This document shows positions 32,201 through 41,581 of a stretch of 64,000 bases of DNA, in pieces. A program made the translations under genes and the position numbers. The notes under the pieces were generated by a model. That model searched no databases. It was not told the origin of the DNA and was given only the letters and a program-made list of their open reading frames with translations. The stretch's first letter is position 1. Each line of letters opens with the position of its first letter. Origin of the DNA: Tritrichomonas musculus (Eukaryota; Parabasalia; Tritrichomonadida; Tritrichomonadidae); assembly GCA_039105265.1 (NCBI GenBank), contig JAPFFF010000001.1, positions 3,720,001-3,784,000 of the forward strand, in the 5' to 3' direction.

Positions 32201-35200
32201 CCAATAAAAATGATGAAGAACAAATTAAGACAATAATGGCTCTTTCAGCATTCACTGTTTTCTCATCCATTCTTGATTATACTGAAATTTCTGAATTCGA
32301 TAATTGGATGCGTGAGAAATTTGAAATAACAATTCCTCGTGATTGGGTTGGCTTTGAAATTAACCGACGTTTTTGGAATAATTTTCCACGTCCTTCATTG
32401 TTGCCTTTACGATTTTTAGACGGTTCATTGTTGCCTCATGATTGTGCTATCATGGACAAGCCACCAATAATTAGTACCAATCCGATCACATCAAATGTTC
32501 GACTTCTTTCGAATGTCTCTATTTGTAGTGCTTCTTATTTGCCCTTGATATTTCAAGCCAAAGTTTTACTTCGACAAAAGCAGCACTTTTTGTTGTATGG
32601 CAAAGCAGGATGTGGCAAATCTACTCTTCTTAAGTTTATCTTTAGAGATTCTGATGATGTAATTCCAATGGTCATTCCTGTTTCAAAATGGTCAACTAAG
32701 ACAACGTTGACTCAATTTATAAACCTTCATTCACGCATCATTCAGAAGAAATATTCATTGACTGAAAGAAGTAAGACTTATGCTTTAATATTTGATAATT
32801 TGCCACCAAACAACATGAAAGCTATTGAATTCATAAGAATGCTCATGGCAACTTCATCGGTTCCAATCACTTCTAGAAAGGATCCTAAATATCTAGACAT
32901 TCTTCAAATTAGAAACTTTTTGGTTATCGTTGCAAGTCGTTCTTTGTCTTCGTTCCCGCCAAGATTCATTGCTCATTTCTGTCCCATGAAACTTGACCAA
33001 CCGTCGAACATAACGGTTAATGAAATATATCATGGACTTGGAAAACATTACAACATTAACAGCCAAATAGTAGAAACTGCTTGTTCTTTTGTTGAAGCTT
33101 TTCGAAATGATGAAAAGTTTGCTTTTCATTTCCTTTCATTGCTTCAGCCTTTCCCTGCTTACGAGAAGGGAGAAGGCAAAGAAAAAAGTGACTATGACAA
33201 TTTGATCAAGTTACTTTTCTGTCAATTAAATTTGTATTATACACATCACTTAACCACACAAGAACAAACTGGAAATTTCAATATGAACGTTCAAAAAGTT
33301 TTCTCAAAAAGTGATGATTCATCTGAAAATAAAAATGACGATGAAATTAACGAGCTTTTGACAACTTTTTCAAACGATAAAAATGTCACTTATAGCGAAA
33401 TTGAATTTAATGAAAAGAATTTAAATGCCAAAATTCTCGTTCAGTCATTTCGTTTGATTCAGGAAGAATTGGAATTCTTTTTGTCTGGCTTTAATGATTC
33501 ATCACAATCAGAAAAATTGAATTTGAAGTTTACGCCACCTGTCATTCGTCAATGGTCTTTGTTACAGAGTGCCTTAACGTTCCCTGGCAACAATGTATTA
33601 ATCATTGGGAAAGAAGGAACAGGCAGATACTCATTGACACGCCTTATAGCACACATGAATGAATATCAATTCATTAAATTGGACCAATTATCTGACATTT
33701 ATTTCTACGACATCAATGAACGATGCTCGTATTTAATGAATTTCTTATCAAAGCCATTGAAAGATTGCATTTTCAATCCAAAACCAATGATTATCTACTT
33801 GAAATACAACAAATATTCAGACATGGACATTGAATTCTTGTCACACTTATTTGAATTCGGTGATCCAACCGTTTTCTTCACTCCAACTCAATTGGAAGAT
33901 CTTTATTACACTTACGGAAGTAGAAATGGAATTCCACAAGATGAAAGATTGAACATGTTCAATCAAATTTGTGAAATTTTGAGAATTAACATTCATATTG
34001 TTATTTCAATAAGTCATCCACCAAATGATGAGTCCGTTTTTCCATTATTTACGAAGATTGAATTCTTCTCGCATTCATCTGAATTCGTGAGAGAAACAGC
34101 AGATGAAATCTTCTCTAATCCTAAGTTAGAAAGATTGCGAAGGAAGCTTCCTGATACGATATCGAATGCGATGTATGAAATTCATGAAACAATTCGAAAA
34201 AATTATTCACAAGTATCAATCAACAGTTTTTACGATTTTACAGACAATTTCATTCATTATTTTTCGATCTGGAGTGAAGAAATTCGTCAAAGGAAAGAAG
34301 ATGGTGAGATTGCTGTTGAATTCTTTAGTAAATTAAGAGAAGAATCATTGTCAATTAAAAATTTCTTAGAAGCAGAGAAGCCTGGTGTTGAAAAACAAAA
34401 AGAAGAAGAGAATAAAATCCAACAATCTTACGTGATTAAAAGAGATACAATTCAGAGTCGATTAAAAAAGATTTCTGAAGAAGAAAATAATTTAAAGAAT
34501 GAATTGAAGCAATTGAATGATGATCTTGGTTTAATTCGTACCAAAATGAATGATGCTAAAGTTAAAGTTGATTTAGCAAAAGGTAAAATTGTTACTTTGA
34601 CGCAACCAGCAATGACTGCTTTGTTATCTTACGTCGATGATCCACCTGCTGTCTTTAAATATGTCATGGATCTCTTTTGTTCAATGATGAATCAGCCACA
34701 AAGTTATGGCAAGAAACTTTTCAAAGATGACAATTTAGTCTTGATTATTTCTGATAGAATTAAGCCACAATCAATGGAAAAGGCAACTTTAGAAAAAGCT
34801 TATTCTGTCTCTTCTAGAAATAAGTTTGATTCACGTGATGCTAATAACGTATGTCCTGCTTTATCGTCTTTCTATGATTGGGCAAATTCACTCTTTTCAT
34901 ATAGTTATGTTTGCTATGAATTAAATGAAACGCAATCTTTATATGACGATAAAATGAGCGCTTTTAATAAGTTTTCTGAAGGAGTTAAAACAGAAAGACA
35001 ATCAATTAATCAAGTTTCAGAATCCCTTGAAAAAGAATATGAAGTTTATCAAGTTTCTTTAGAACAACTGAATTCAATGCAAGAGAAAATTGCTTCTCTT
35101 GAAGAAAAATTGAAATCATTCAATCAACTTCTCGATGGAATTGATGACCTTGAAAAAACATGGAAAGAAAATAGTGAGAATTTTAACGAACTTGAAAATA

Positions 35201-38200
35201 AATTGATTGGTCAAGTTTTAACTTTTTCAGCTCTTCTTTCTTATTCAGGAATGATTGCTTCAAAAGAAGACAAAGAAGAATTTCTGAAATCAATGCATGA
35301 AATCCTTCAAAGAAACAAATTTAATGATTCTTATGAACAACCGTTATTTTTCAGACTTGCTTTAGCAATTGATTACAAAGGAAACGATCAACTTTTCTTA
35401 GATTCAGAGAATCCAATTTTCATCTTCACTGATCATAGTGTTCGTTTCATTGAAGCCGTGTTAAGAACGCCTTTAATCATCGATCCTGATGAAACAGTTC
35501 GTAATTTTCTCTCTCGTTTCATTAAGAAGAAAAGACTCATGATTACATCAATGGCTTCTCACAAATTAGATGAAACATTGTCTGATTCAATGAGTGAAGG
35601 AAAGACGTTAATTCTTGAAGATGTTGATTGGCTTCATCCTCTTCTTCTTCCAGTTCTTCAGAATTTATTCTATCGTTCATCGAATTCAGAAAGAGTTGGA
35701 ATTGAAATCAATGGAAAAGTTATCAATATTCACAAAAAGTTCCGGTTGTTACTTTTCTCATCAAAAGTCAACTCTAAGCAACTTCCTAATGAACTGACAT
35801 CGAGAGTAACATTGATTGATTTATCAAAGGAATCGTTGGAATCAACACGTGATCTTTTCTCTGATGTTTTCTTTAAACACTTTTCGCCTGAAACGATTCC
35901 GATTGTTGGTTCGATAGACAGGATGCTTTTCCAAAAATCGATTCAAAAACACAAGCTAGAAATTGAGTTCCTTGAGATAATCAGTCACATTAAGAACAAT
36001 CAAAGGAACAATAAAGAATACAACTTTTTGAATGATGAAGAAGTTCTCTTGAGTTTGTTGCAATGTAAAGATTGTCTATTTCAAGCGTATCGTCAAAAAG
36101 ATCCACTTGAAATTCAAAAAATAAATAGAAGCATTGATTATGCAATTCGGCAATTTCAGCCGATTATTGATCGTTGCTTTATTTTTTGGGAAGCAATCAC
36201 TCGATTCCTGCCCAGAATTAAAACAAATAAAACTTATTGTCTTCCTGAATTTATAGATGCAATTCATGCAGCCATTAATTCATGTTCGATTAAACAAGAA
36301 GAAGAAAATCATAATCTTACAGAACTTCAACTTGCGGATGTTCAAAGAACAATTCTTTCTCATCTGTTTGACTTTATTATGCCTGTTTTATCAATGAAAG
36401 AAATTTACTTCCTTCTCTTTTATATTGCTTTTCAAATTCGTGTTCTAAATGGAACTGTCAATCCTGATGAATTTGACATCTTTGTTGCACGTTTTGCAGA
36501 GGAATATGAAGGCGTTTTTGACATGAAAGTTGCTGATGTTCGGAGTGGCGATACGCTTGAACAATTAAAATTTTCAAACATTGGAAGCATCTTTCAAATT
36601 ATGACAAAATTCATCACTGAAGAATTTGGTAAAAAATTCGGTTCAAGATTTCCAATCTTTTCATTAGACTTGTTTAATTCAGCTCCTCCATCGACGCCGA
36701 TTCTCATTCGAATGGACAAGCGAGATCCGGCTCTTTTATTCGATGAATATGCGATGTATCGAAACAAGTCTAATTTCATGTTTTCAATTTCGTTGTCGAC
36801 TGAAACAAGCTCTTTGAAGAACGCTTCAACAGTCATTAAACAAGCTTGTGAAAATGGTTATTGGGTTGTCATTCATTACAACATTGCTGTTCCAATGATT
36901 GGTGCTTTTTTGAATGACATAATGAAATTGATTGTTGATGCACCGAGTGAATTTCGACTTGTTATCATTTGTCATACAACAAATTGTCTTCCTTGGTCCT
37001 TCTTAATGAAATGCAAGCGATTTGAATACGAAAGTTTCCCTTCAATTCGTCTTCAAATGCTTGAAATTTATCAGCATTACAAGAGTCTTTTGACAAGTAA
37101 AAAATATGATCCAACGTTAAGAAAAAGTTTGTATCATGAAGCTTTATTATTTAGCGTTGTTCGTTATAGAATGTTCATTGATCCAATTGGCTTCTTTTAT
37201 ACAATTCCTCTAGATGAGCCACTTTTCAAGCCAGTTTTTAATTACACTTTAAAAAGTTTTGAAAATGGTCAAAAAGTTCAATCTTTCTCTACTTCTACAT
37301 TGACAAGGTTTGCTTTGACACTTTTCTTTTCAGGCGTGATAACTGATGAATTTGATTCATTAAAAGTTGCTCGATATATCAATTATGCAAATGAATCCAA
37401 GAAGGATGAAGCTGTTGGACAATCATCATCAAAGTTGACTCTTGATGAAATCACAATGAATTCTTTAGTGCCTCAAAAAGTTATCTGGCAACCGCACGCA
37501 TTTAATGATTCAACATCCGCCACAATTGAAATTAAAAGATTGCCTCATTTCGCTTCAAGTGAGACACTTTTGATGGAAAAGTTCATCGCCAATCCTTTGA
37601 TTCAATGGAACCTTTCGAGATGGGTGACGAAGTTTTTCACTCGTCTTAATTTTGAGAGCATTAAACGTACTCCGTCCAACTTAATGCGAGCCAAATTAGA
37701 AAGCTTGAAAGCTTTACTTCCGCCCTATGTTAACATGTCAGATTTAACATCATCTTCTTCAAATAAAAGTGAAGTAATTGACCTTTCAATGTTGTCACCT
37801 TTGTCACTTTTCATCTCATGCGAAATCGACGATTTAAACAATTCAATTATGAGCATTAGAACTGAAATTCATAAGGCAATAAACGGTCGACAGCATGATG
37901 TCATTGACTTCATTAGTCGTGATAAAGTTCCTAAACGTTGGTGCTCAATTGTTGGCTTTAATGGAAGTCAGCAAGTGACTCGATTTTTCAATTTCATTCG
38001 TGATAGAGCTGATTTTCTGACACGTTGGATGAAACACAGAACTTTTTCAAGGCATTCAACGGGATCAATCAATGTTAATCTCGTCAGAAATGTTTACGGA
38101 CTTCTTCTTAGTTTCTTGAATGAAATTGCTGAACAAAGAGGAAGTTTGATTGCTTCAAACGACTTCGTTTGTATCATCAAGTCACAATTGGAATCCGATA

Positions 38201-38736
38201 AAATTATGAATGATTACGGACCGACTTTGACACTGACAAACGTCTGGCTGATTGGAGGAAATTGGGATACAAGTGAGAATGCTTTTGTTGCGCCAACAAC
38301 AAAGACATTGCCAATCAGCAAGATGCAAGAAGTCCTTCTCATTCCACGTTCTTTCATAAATGAAAGTAAATTTGATGAAAATGAAAAAGAATTGCTTCTG
38401 ACAAATAGAAAAAAGATCCCTTCTTCTTCTCAATCAAATTTCCTTCAATCGCATCCAACAGCTTCTGGTGTTGCTGTTGTTGCTACTTCGAATCCTTCTA
38501 ATGCAAATTCGTCTGCTAGGAAAAATGAAGGAAATAATGGCAATTATTATGACTGCCCTTTCTATCTGAGCTTGCCATCAAAGAAATTCGTGCTTCAGAA
38601 TGAAGTTGATTTGATTGATGGAAAATCTAAAAATTTGATTTGTACAGTAAGATTGAAATCAAAGGTTCCAATTGAAAATTTGATATCAAATGGTGTTTGC
38701 CTTGTTTGCCATTTGCCAGAAATATTTGCTTCATGA
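26260..38736 (+). CDS. Axonemal inner-arm-type dynein heavy chain (4,158 aa) with degenerate AAA1
   Basis: Full dynein layout in one intronless frame. The N-terminus (about 180-265) has the axonemal dynein text FTMSATGVTHI, SLEEWASHSL and FFSQYRFWKFFRIWKNYI. The linker (about 1050-1330) includes WSVFQSNWVILSPFFAQ and IMPRLYFMSDSE. Walker A sites: AAA1 GSAEVGKK (1416-1423, degenerate), AAA2 GPPNSGKT (1725-1732), AAA3 GKAGCGKS (2114-2121), AAA4 GKEGTGRY (2450-2457, Lys to Arg). A coiled-coil stalk (about 2690-2980) encloses a short microtubule-binding domain without flap. AAA5 (RTPLIIDPDETV), AAA6 and a C-terminal domain (VWLIGGNWD) follow. AAA1 also lacks the Walker B acid pair (HDIN where CFDEFN is usual). 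The class suggests a flagellar axoneme role; a motor stroke driven by AAA1 seems unlikely. Confidence 0.92.
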   Translation: MKKLTNEEQKNEVKKYDKVLPIQVNLHRPQHNVATKMENRSLYSASEIAHRADDYDIQKENKTETDLIIRSQSPGLLAFHNQVSKSNKLKNKNVRPMSNIILNPLSSTISSPLVINPKPPTSVLRQTISPIQAAQKEIEEERNSISFKEDPIAYFSKRKDGNSHLFITMNFSKERGDTDFSPYELVKVPNAEKNPEYFTMSATGVTHILPSGESEHCSLEEWASHSLSYKMIHSLRFFSQYRFWKFFRIWKNYIKRRRYEKQSSLVFSHPFFIQEGFYMTSIRVMETSCEQMIKQYLLSFWPQRKFTMKLFQTEIESNRETLIDEYHNYLSNVVEYMLELDSDIRDPTRVLITESDFTRNKSYLPNLGQLMVIHEKVEAEKNRRNEIVHHEEIGFCHFIRMVDYLLLESLSTSCYESWQIADQNVSQEMSSIFMLELYFNEAGEVSFHPTLDELLKAINDSLINSINTLDKLPRLLNKSKLRPNLREVYSLHQLLEEGPHFKEICETNSDYKTIQNHIIEVITKSYHEAEYYCQTFVEFFPLYKIGKEWSPQIYIKPRGGDLPSFDLSSSTDKEVDSDDNKIIFDPASELVVDFETVKKDVEEFIDYDSRLSQFHACSVRGALYIDSKELRGELTPIPNNSIRAIQTAINDLIQKKIEDISKIFRFCSKQLKKEPGTLEQYVNHCEFIAKVYQMDKFIKEEITFVDGLINLYETVTLSTNNHIEHYRNPVHDGYLTFQRDKERGDLIRKLNSEKFVQVLSDRLLSKEIKLQKYEHLISSYPTSIENANIEQLLPQIQRVKEKLIKLEPKIHALMRYQEVMDVRLKDLSGYEAVYQGAVFMERLYKALISFNELQNTITTVPFSNVNISDFTIEILRLRDESNGLLNMGKSNEMLDEMYEKLCRIIPLLDQLKALSESKMHYRHWKKLFEQCGQPNTYYAQIKIEELVSLGVLNEFDRIKEITSTAKGESQLETDFQAITARWSEVKIPILKSQSKSEDSLLLGDMNSLFQEIADTQISLTQMLLYPYAQGVKDSILQFSNQLEQYAKILDAWSVFQSNWVILSPFFAQDETKKILPHQTSKFSMVKRRWVSLVRHTLEDTSLVHVCSFPSLQEMLSENNKTMEILLQSSMKFIDAKREIMPRLYFMSDSEAMQLFSTTDFSVFFNRLRKMFMKIQTFRTVAQDDMGQIKESHALTFSRLRIMGLNGSSKLNFLKFVKNVQCNGPIEIWTNNLIEMMRVSLRESVLDAINTYKTTSLNEWIKMYPTSVSLLAIQTLYTYEIDECFNNFENNVHTFKEYKQRLMNKCEVLVNLLHDEKYEEYYEQISAILTAFNTHTNTTNFLCDRIPNFSQKFNWEHYLKIRIQDNKFFVDFDDVTIEHGYEFYGSAIIFIHSQASMTAQNSICNSLHHGLLPYFFGSAEVGKKDLIIGLGFLYGQYIFTIPGFVDYSQTILTRVFAGVANTGCWVVFHDINMQSLDSLTYIYDTLHEFQVPKIEGKITLKNKEYNYLKTSKIFFTGHNLLQGERMFPPQLRSMLKPVSFGAPDIETIALIRFTASRYFEGESISPRLVNMLRSIKNVFSYLPSRSVLSPTLKIINEAKSIHFFITKSESLPFMTLLDSPTLIEEFSVVYAAYKRLIIGIKREHYDVFLKFLYSYFPIFDNFDSFKYNLTQHECFEDDIREKILTETLHFIIDHNETSEILSNYLIQQTISFYNLMIRRSCIIIYGPPNSGKTQVVKLLEKAYEKILEDPEKRKYFNLLLPIKEYEIYYNYDIWNDTFGEMREDKELGEVWHCGEFQTYITNLMRYENTHDRILLLNGPLTSKFVNFLAQFAGANDSNAFQINTFDLFEYDHHFHVVIESDSISSLTPSCLNFCGLLSMENLTSKLLHPSNLDGFYLNDPEQILNRVFHDYNQPVSESLKKIILNIYPKMLTETIRFVYKTPNSLYHSESQMRTQYSEVIISDHLCYMSLLYMLNYIDISNANKNDEEQIKTIMALSAFTVFSSILDYTEISEFDNWMREKFEITIPRDWVGFEINRRFWNNFPRPSLLPLRFLDGSLLPHDCAIMDKPPIISTNPITSNVRLLSNVSICSASYLPLIFQAKVLLRQKQHFLLYGKAGCGKSTLLKFIFRDSDDVIPMVIPVSKWSTKTTLTQFINLHSRIIQKKYSLTERSKTYALIFDNLPPNNMKAIEFIRMLMATSSVPITSRKDPKYLDILQIRNFLVIVASRSLSSFPPRFIAHFCPMKLDQPSNITVNEIYHGLGKHYNINSQIVETACSFVEAFRNDEKFAFHFLSLLQPFPAYEKGEGKEKSDYDNLIKLLFCQLNLYYTHHLTTQEQTGNFNMNVQKVFSKSDDSSENKNDDEINELLTTFSNDKNVTYSEIEFNEKNLNAKILVQSFRLIQEELEFFLSGFNDSSQSEKLNLKFTPPVIRQWSLLQSALTFPGNNVLIIGKEGTGRYSLTRLIAHMNEYQFIKLDQLSDIYFYDINERCSYLMNFLSKPLKDCIFNPKPMIIYLKYNKYSDMDIEFLSHLFEFGDPTVFFTPTQLEDLYYTYGSRNGIPQDERLNMFNQICEILRINIHIVISISHPPNDESVFPLFTKIEFFSHSSEFVRETADEIFSNPKLERLRRKLPDTISNAMYEIHETIRKNYSQVSINSFYDFTDNFIHYFSIWSEEIRQRKEDGEIAVEFFSKLREESLSIKNFLEAEKPGVEKQKEEENKIQQSYVIKRDTIQSRLKKISEEENNLKNELKQLNDDLGLIRTKMNDAKVKVDLAKGKIVTLTQPAMTALLSYVDDPPAVFKYVMDLFCSMMNQPQSYGKKLFKDDNLVLIISDRIKPQSMEKATLEKAYSVSSRNKFDSRDANNVCPALSSFYDWANSLFSYSYVCYELNETQSLYDDKMSAFNKFSEGVKTERQSINQVSESLEKEYEVYQVSLEQLNSMQEKIASLEEKLKSFNQLLDGIDDLEKTWKENSENFNELENKLIGQVLTFSALLSYSGMIASKEDKEEFLKSMHEILQRNKFNDSYEQPLFFRLALAIDYKGNDQLFLDSENPIFIFTDHSVRFIEAVLRTPLIIDPDETVRNFLSRFIKKKRLMITSMASHKLDETLSDSMSEGKTLILEDVDWLHPLLLPVLQNLFYRSSNSERVGIEINGKVINIHKKFRLLLFSSKVNSKQLPNELTSRVTLIDLSKESLESTRDLFSDVFFKHFSPETIPIVGSIDRMLFQKSIQKHKLEIEFLEIISHIKNNQRNNKEYNFLNDEEVLLSLLQCKDCLFQAYRQKDPLEIQKINRSIDYAIRQFQPIIDRCFIFWEAITRFLPRIKTNKTYCLPEFIDAIHAAINSCSIKQEEENHNLTELQLADVQRTILSHLFDFIMPVLSMKEIYFLLFYIAFQIRVLNGTVNPDEFDIFVARFAEEYEGVFDMKVADVRSGDTLEQLKFSNIGSIFQIMTKFITEEFGKKFGSRFPIFSLDLFNSAPPSTPILIRMDKRDPALLFDEYAMYRNKSNFMFSISLSTETSSLKNASTVIKQACENGYWVVIHYNIAVPMIGAFLNDIMKLIVDAPSEFRLVIICHTTNCLPWSFLMKCKRFEYESFPSIRLQMLEIYQHYKSLLTSKKYDPTLRKSLYHEALLFSVVRYRMFIDPIGFFYTIPLDEPLFKPVFNYTLKSFENGQKVQSFSTSTLTRFALTLFFSGVITDEFDSLKVARYINYANESKKDEAVGQSSSKLTLDEITMNSLVPQKVIWQPHAFNDSTSATIEIKRLPHFASSETLLMEKFIANPLIQWNLSRWVTKFFTRLNFESIKRTPSNLMRAKLESLKALLPPYVNMSDLTSSSSNKSEVIDLSMLSPLSLFISCEIDDLNNSIMSIRTEIHKAINGRQHDVIDFISRDKVPKRWCSIVGFNGSQQVTRFFNFIRDRADFLTRWMKHRTFSRHSTGSINVNLVRNVYGLLLSFLNEIAEQRGSLIASNDFVCIIKSQLESDKIMNDYGPTLTLTNVWLIGGNWDTSENAFVAPTTKTLPISKMQEVLLIPRSFINESKFDENEKELLLTNRKKIPSSSQSNFLQSHPTASGVAVVATSNPSNANSSARKNEGNNGNYYDCPFYLSLPSKKFVLQNEVDLIDGKSKNLICTVRLKSKVPIENLISNGVCLVCHLPEIFAS

Positions 38737-39361
38737 TGCATTTATTTTATATTATTTATATATATTGTTTTATAAACTTGTTTTCTTTTTTTAGAAAAAA
38801 TCTTTTTATAATTAAGTTATTTATTTTTTTCCCCTTAAATTATAATTATCAATAGAATCATTATTAATAAGATCATTTGGAGGAGGTGTTTTTTGTCCCA
38901 AATTCATCAATATTATATCATATTATATTTTGTTGATATTTTGATTGCTGACCCTGAACAATATTAGCTAATTCTATCTGACAATTCTGAAGTTAAATAT
39001 TTTTCTAATTAAATCAAAAGGATTTCTCTATCATGTATTTATATAAATGGAATATCAGATACCATAGCATTAAAATGTGGTTGTATTTGCCCTATCATTA
39101 AAACCAATGAAAAAATAGAAAAATTGACTGATAATTTCAAGTCAATTTCATGCAAAAAATGATGGTTCAATGCTATTTCCCCATGATCTAGCTTGATTTA
39201 ATATCAAAAACGAAAGTTGTAAGAAAAGGTGGAGAATTGGTGCCGTTATTATTTGAAAATATATAAAAGAATGAAAAATCTGTTTTTTTTTTAGTAAAAT
39301 TCGCAATTTCTTTCAGCTCATATGAAAATAATTATAAATATATAAAAAAAAAATGTATTCT
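38737..39361. other. Spacer between convergent genes
   Basis: AT-rich DNA between the 3' ends of the dynein gene and a minus-strand gene. No frame, RNA or repeat was recognised. Confidence 0.55.
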
Positions 39362-39988
39362 TCACTCTGCAATTTCATAATCAAGTTGTTCTAATCTTTG
39401 AGCTAATCTAGCAAGCCCTGGATCTTTATAGTTTTTGATTTCAGAAACTTGACTAGAAAATTGTTTGGATACTTCTTCTAAATCATTTGCAATTTTAATT
39501 TGTGATTCTGAAAGCTTTTTAAGAGATCCAGATAGAGAAGAAATAAATCTTTTCTTAAGATTGGTAACTTCTTTATCTGAGTGAGATCTACTAGTATTAG
39601 GACTAGTTGAGTTAAGATCACTGGGAGTTTTAGCTTCCGGAGGTTTTTGAGCTGTAGTTTGAGAGTCCTTAGTAGCTATAATTTTTCTTTGTATTTCGTT
39701 GTTAATCATATTTAAGTCGCCAAAATCAGTTTTGAAATTAACTAAATTTGCGTTTGATTCTTTAAATATTTCAATTTGTCTTGTGCCTCCCGCTCTAATT
39801 TCGGTTAGTGGAATTTGCAAACTCTTTGGCTGTTTACTATAAAATTTGATGAATTCGTTTCCATAAGCATTATTACAAGATTCGATATAATTCTTTTCGG
39901 ATTCAATTATGATGTTGAGAGTATCAATAGCGTTGAGATACTCAGGAAATTGTCGAGTTTGATTTACAAGACTCTTTATCTTTCTCAT
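39362..39988 (-). CDS. Small helical/coiled-coil protein of unknown function (208 aa)
   Basis: The first in-frame ATG is at 39988; a longer frame to 40009 begins with TTG and was not used. Residues 1-110 are helical (MRKIKSLVNQTRQFPEYLNA), a Ser/Thr/Pro-rich linker covers about 110-140, and residues 140-205 form a likely coiled coil (KKRFISSLSGSLKKLSESQ, ARLAQRLEQLDYEIAE). No family was recognised. It is divergently arranged with the next plus-strand gene across about 415 bases, so the two may share regulation. Confidence 0.6.
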   Translation of the reverse strand: MRKIKSLVNQTRQFPEYLNAIDTLNIIIESEKNYIESCNNAYGNEFIKFYSKQPKSLQIPLTEIRAGGTRQIEIFKESNANLVNFKTDFGDLNMINNEIQRKIIATKDSQTTAQKPPEAKTPSDLNSTSPNTSRSHSDKEVTNLKKRFISSLSGSLKKLSESQIKIANDLEEVSKQFSSQVSEIKNYKDPGLARLAQRLEQLDYEIAE

Positions 39989-40403
39989 TTTTTCAATTAT
40001 AAAAAACAATAAAATATTTTTTTATTGAAATTTTTGACGATAAATTTGATCTTATCAATGAAATTCAAATAAAATATAAAAAAATGATTGTTCATTTTAT
40101 TCATAAAGAATACAAATATTTTTTTTGTATTATTGTAAAAAACAATTAAAGAGCTTTTTTCATTCAATTACTTCATCAACAGTTGTAGAAGATGAATTCC
40201 CTACTTTGCTACGAATCAAATTAAATTATATGGATGGTTTATAAGATTTCTTTTTTTATGATTTTTTTAATGATTTTAAAGAGTATTTTGAATCAAAAAT
40301 CGATTATTTATGGTATTTCATTGATGCAGAATGAGTAAAATTTGATTCAAAGTTATATTATTTAAATGATTTTATAAACCATACAAAATTTTCTTTAAAA
40401 AAA
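39989..40403. promoter_or_regulatory. Divergent promoter region with 11-bp inverted repeat
   Basis: The only spacer between two divergently read genes. ATGGTTTATAA at 40234-40244 is the exact reverse complement of TTATAAACCAT at 40372-40382, the right copy lying 21 bases before the plus-strand ATG. The AT-rich neighbourhood of both copies is also loosely similar in reverse complement. Shared control of the two genes is inferred. Confidence 0.4.
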
Positions 40404-41465
40404 ATGGAAGCAATTAATTATAAATTAGATAATCAAGCTGGTGTTCAAGCTGTAATAGAACCTGACGGTATTTGGACCAAAATTGGTGATAAAATTGAAA
40501 AGCATTTTTTTCGAGAAAAACTAAATGAAAAATGGTTTGATTCTGAAAATCGAAAAGCCAAATTGTCTATGTCTGGAAATTTTCTTTATTTAATTGATAA
40601 TGGCGTTCTTCACCTTCTTACTTTAACAGCTGATAAAGACAATGAAGTTTATGATGATAATTTAACATTATTAGACGAAGGAACAAAATTTTCTGATGCA
40701 GTTTTTTCATATGAAGAAACTATTTTATATGCTCTTGCATACAAATCAAACAGAATTATTCTTTTTTCTCTTCTTCCACCAAAGAGAATTAAAGAATTTA
40801 TATTTCAATGGAATTATTATGGAACTTCGCTCCAAATCATGATTCTTCGTCCATCAGAAAATATAAAATCTACTAACGCATTTTTAATTGAATCAGAAGG
40901 ACAATCGAATACAGAAACAATATTTTATTATTTTCCAACAGATTACTCAAACAATCCATGTCAAAAAATAATTCTTCAACCAATTGAAGAAAAAAAAGAA
41001 AGCTTATTTATAAAACCTGATGTATTCGAAGATAATGATGATGATGATAAAAGTGATGAAGTTTATACGCCGAAAAAAAAAGAGGATGTGCCTCAAGTTT
41101 TATATAAAAAGGCAAAGCAAATTCAAAAATACGAGGATGATCTCAAAGTTCGACTTAAAGATGTAAAAGGTAAGCTTAATGCACTTGATCAAAGGCATGA
41201 ATACTTGAAAAGTAAATCTGACGAAATTAGAGCAAGGTTTGAATTTCTTTTAACCCGTATACAAAGATTAGTCGAGAAAGCTGATAGTGGAAGGTTATTA
41301 GCTAGAATATCTGACGCGCAGCAGGAACATCAAAACTTGTTAAACAGATTAGCTGATCATCGTGAGATACCATATCATTTACTTGGAGATGATATCATAT
41401 ATGAATTTCGTTCATTACAAAACATGTTCTATATGATTCAAAATAAAATTGATAATATGAAATAA
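40404..41465 (+). CDS. Beta-strand-rich protein with C-terminal coiled coil, possibly Nup88-like (353 aa)
   Basis: The first 200 residues read as short beta strands separated by loops (LSMSGNFLYLIDNGVLHLL, YALAYKSNRIILFSLLP), consistent with part of a beta-propeller. An acidic linker (DNDDDDKSDEVY) is followed by about 120 residues of heptad-like coiled coil (ALDQRHEYLKSKSDEIRARF, LLTRIQRLVEKADSGRLLARI, IYEFRSLQNMFYMIQ). The order and the spacing of the C-terminal helices recall Nup88/Nup82 of the nuclear pore, but the propeller is short and no motif is decisive. Treat the name as a suggestion. It lies 116 bases before the next gene on the same strand. Confidence 0.5.
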   Translation: MEAINYKLDNQAGVQAVIEPDGIWTKIGDKIEKHFFREKLNEKWFDSENRKAKLSMSGNFLYLIDNGVLHLLTLTADKDNEVYDDNLTLLDEGTKFSDAVFSYEETILYALAYKSNRIILFSLLPPKRIKEFIFQWNYYGTSLQIMILRPSENIKSTNAFLIESEGQSNTETIFYYFPTDYSNNPCQKIILQPIEEKKESLFIKPDVFEDNDDDDKSDEVYTPKKKEDVPQVLYKKAKQIQKYEDDLKVRLKDVKGKLNALDQRHEYLKSKSDEIRARFEFLLTRIQRLVEKADSGRLLARISDAQQEHQNLLNRLADHREIPYHLLGDDIIYEFRSLQNMFYMIQNKIDNMK

Positions 41466-41581
41466 TCATGTTATAAAAGGAATAAAATATATTATATTCG
41501 TTAATTTATTTTATATTTAATATATGAACGTCAAAGGTCAATATTGACCTTAATCTCGTTAATTATATAAATTTTTTTGAA

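Noticed and set aside
39989-40009. Upstream extension of the 208-aa minus-strand protein
   Set aside because: The extra residues would begin with TTG; the ATG at 39,988 is the first normal start.
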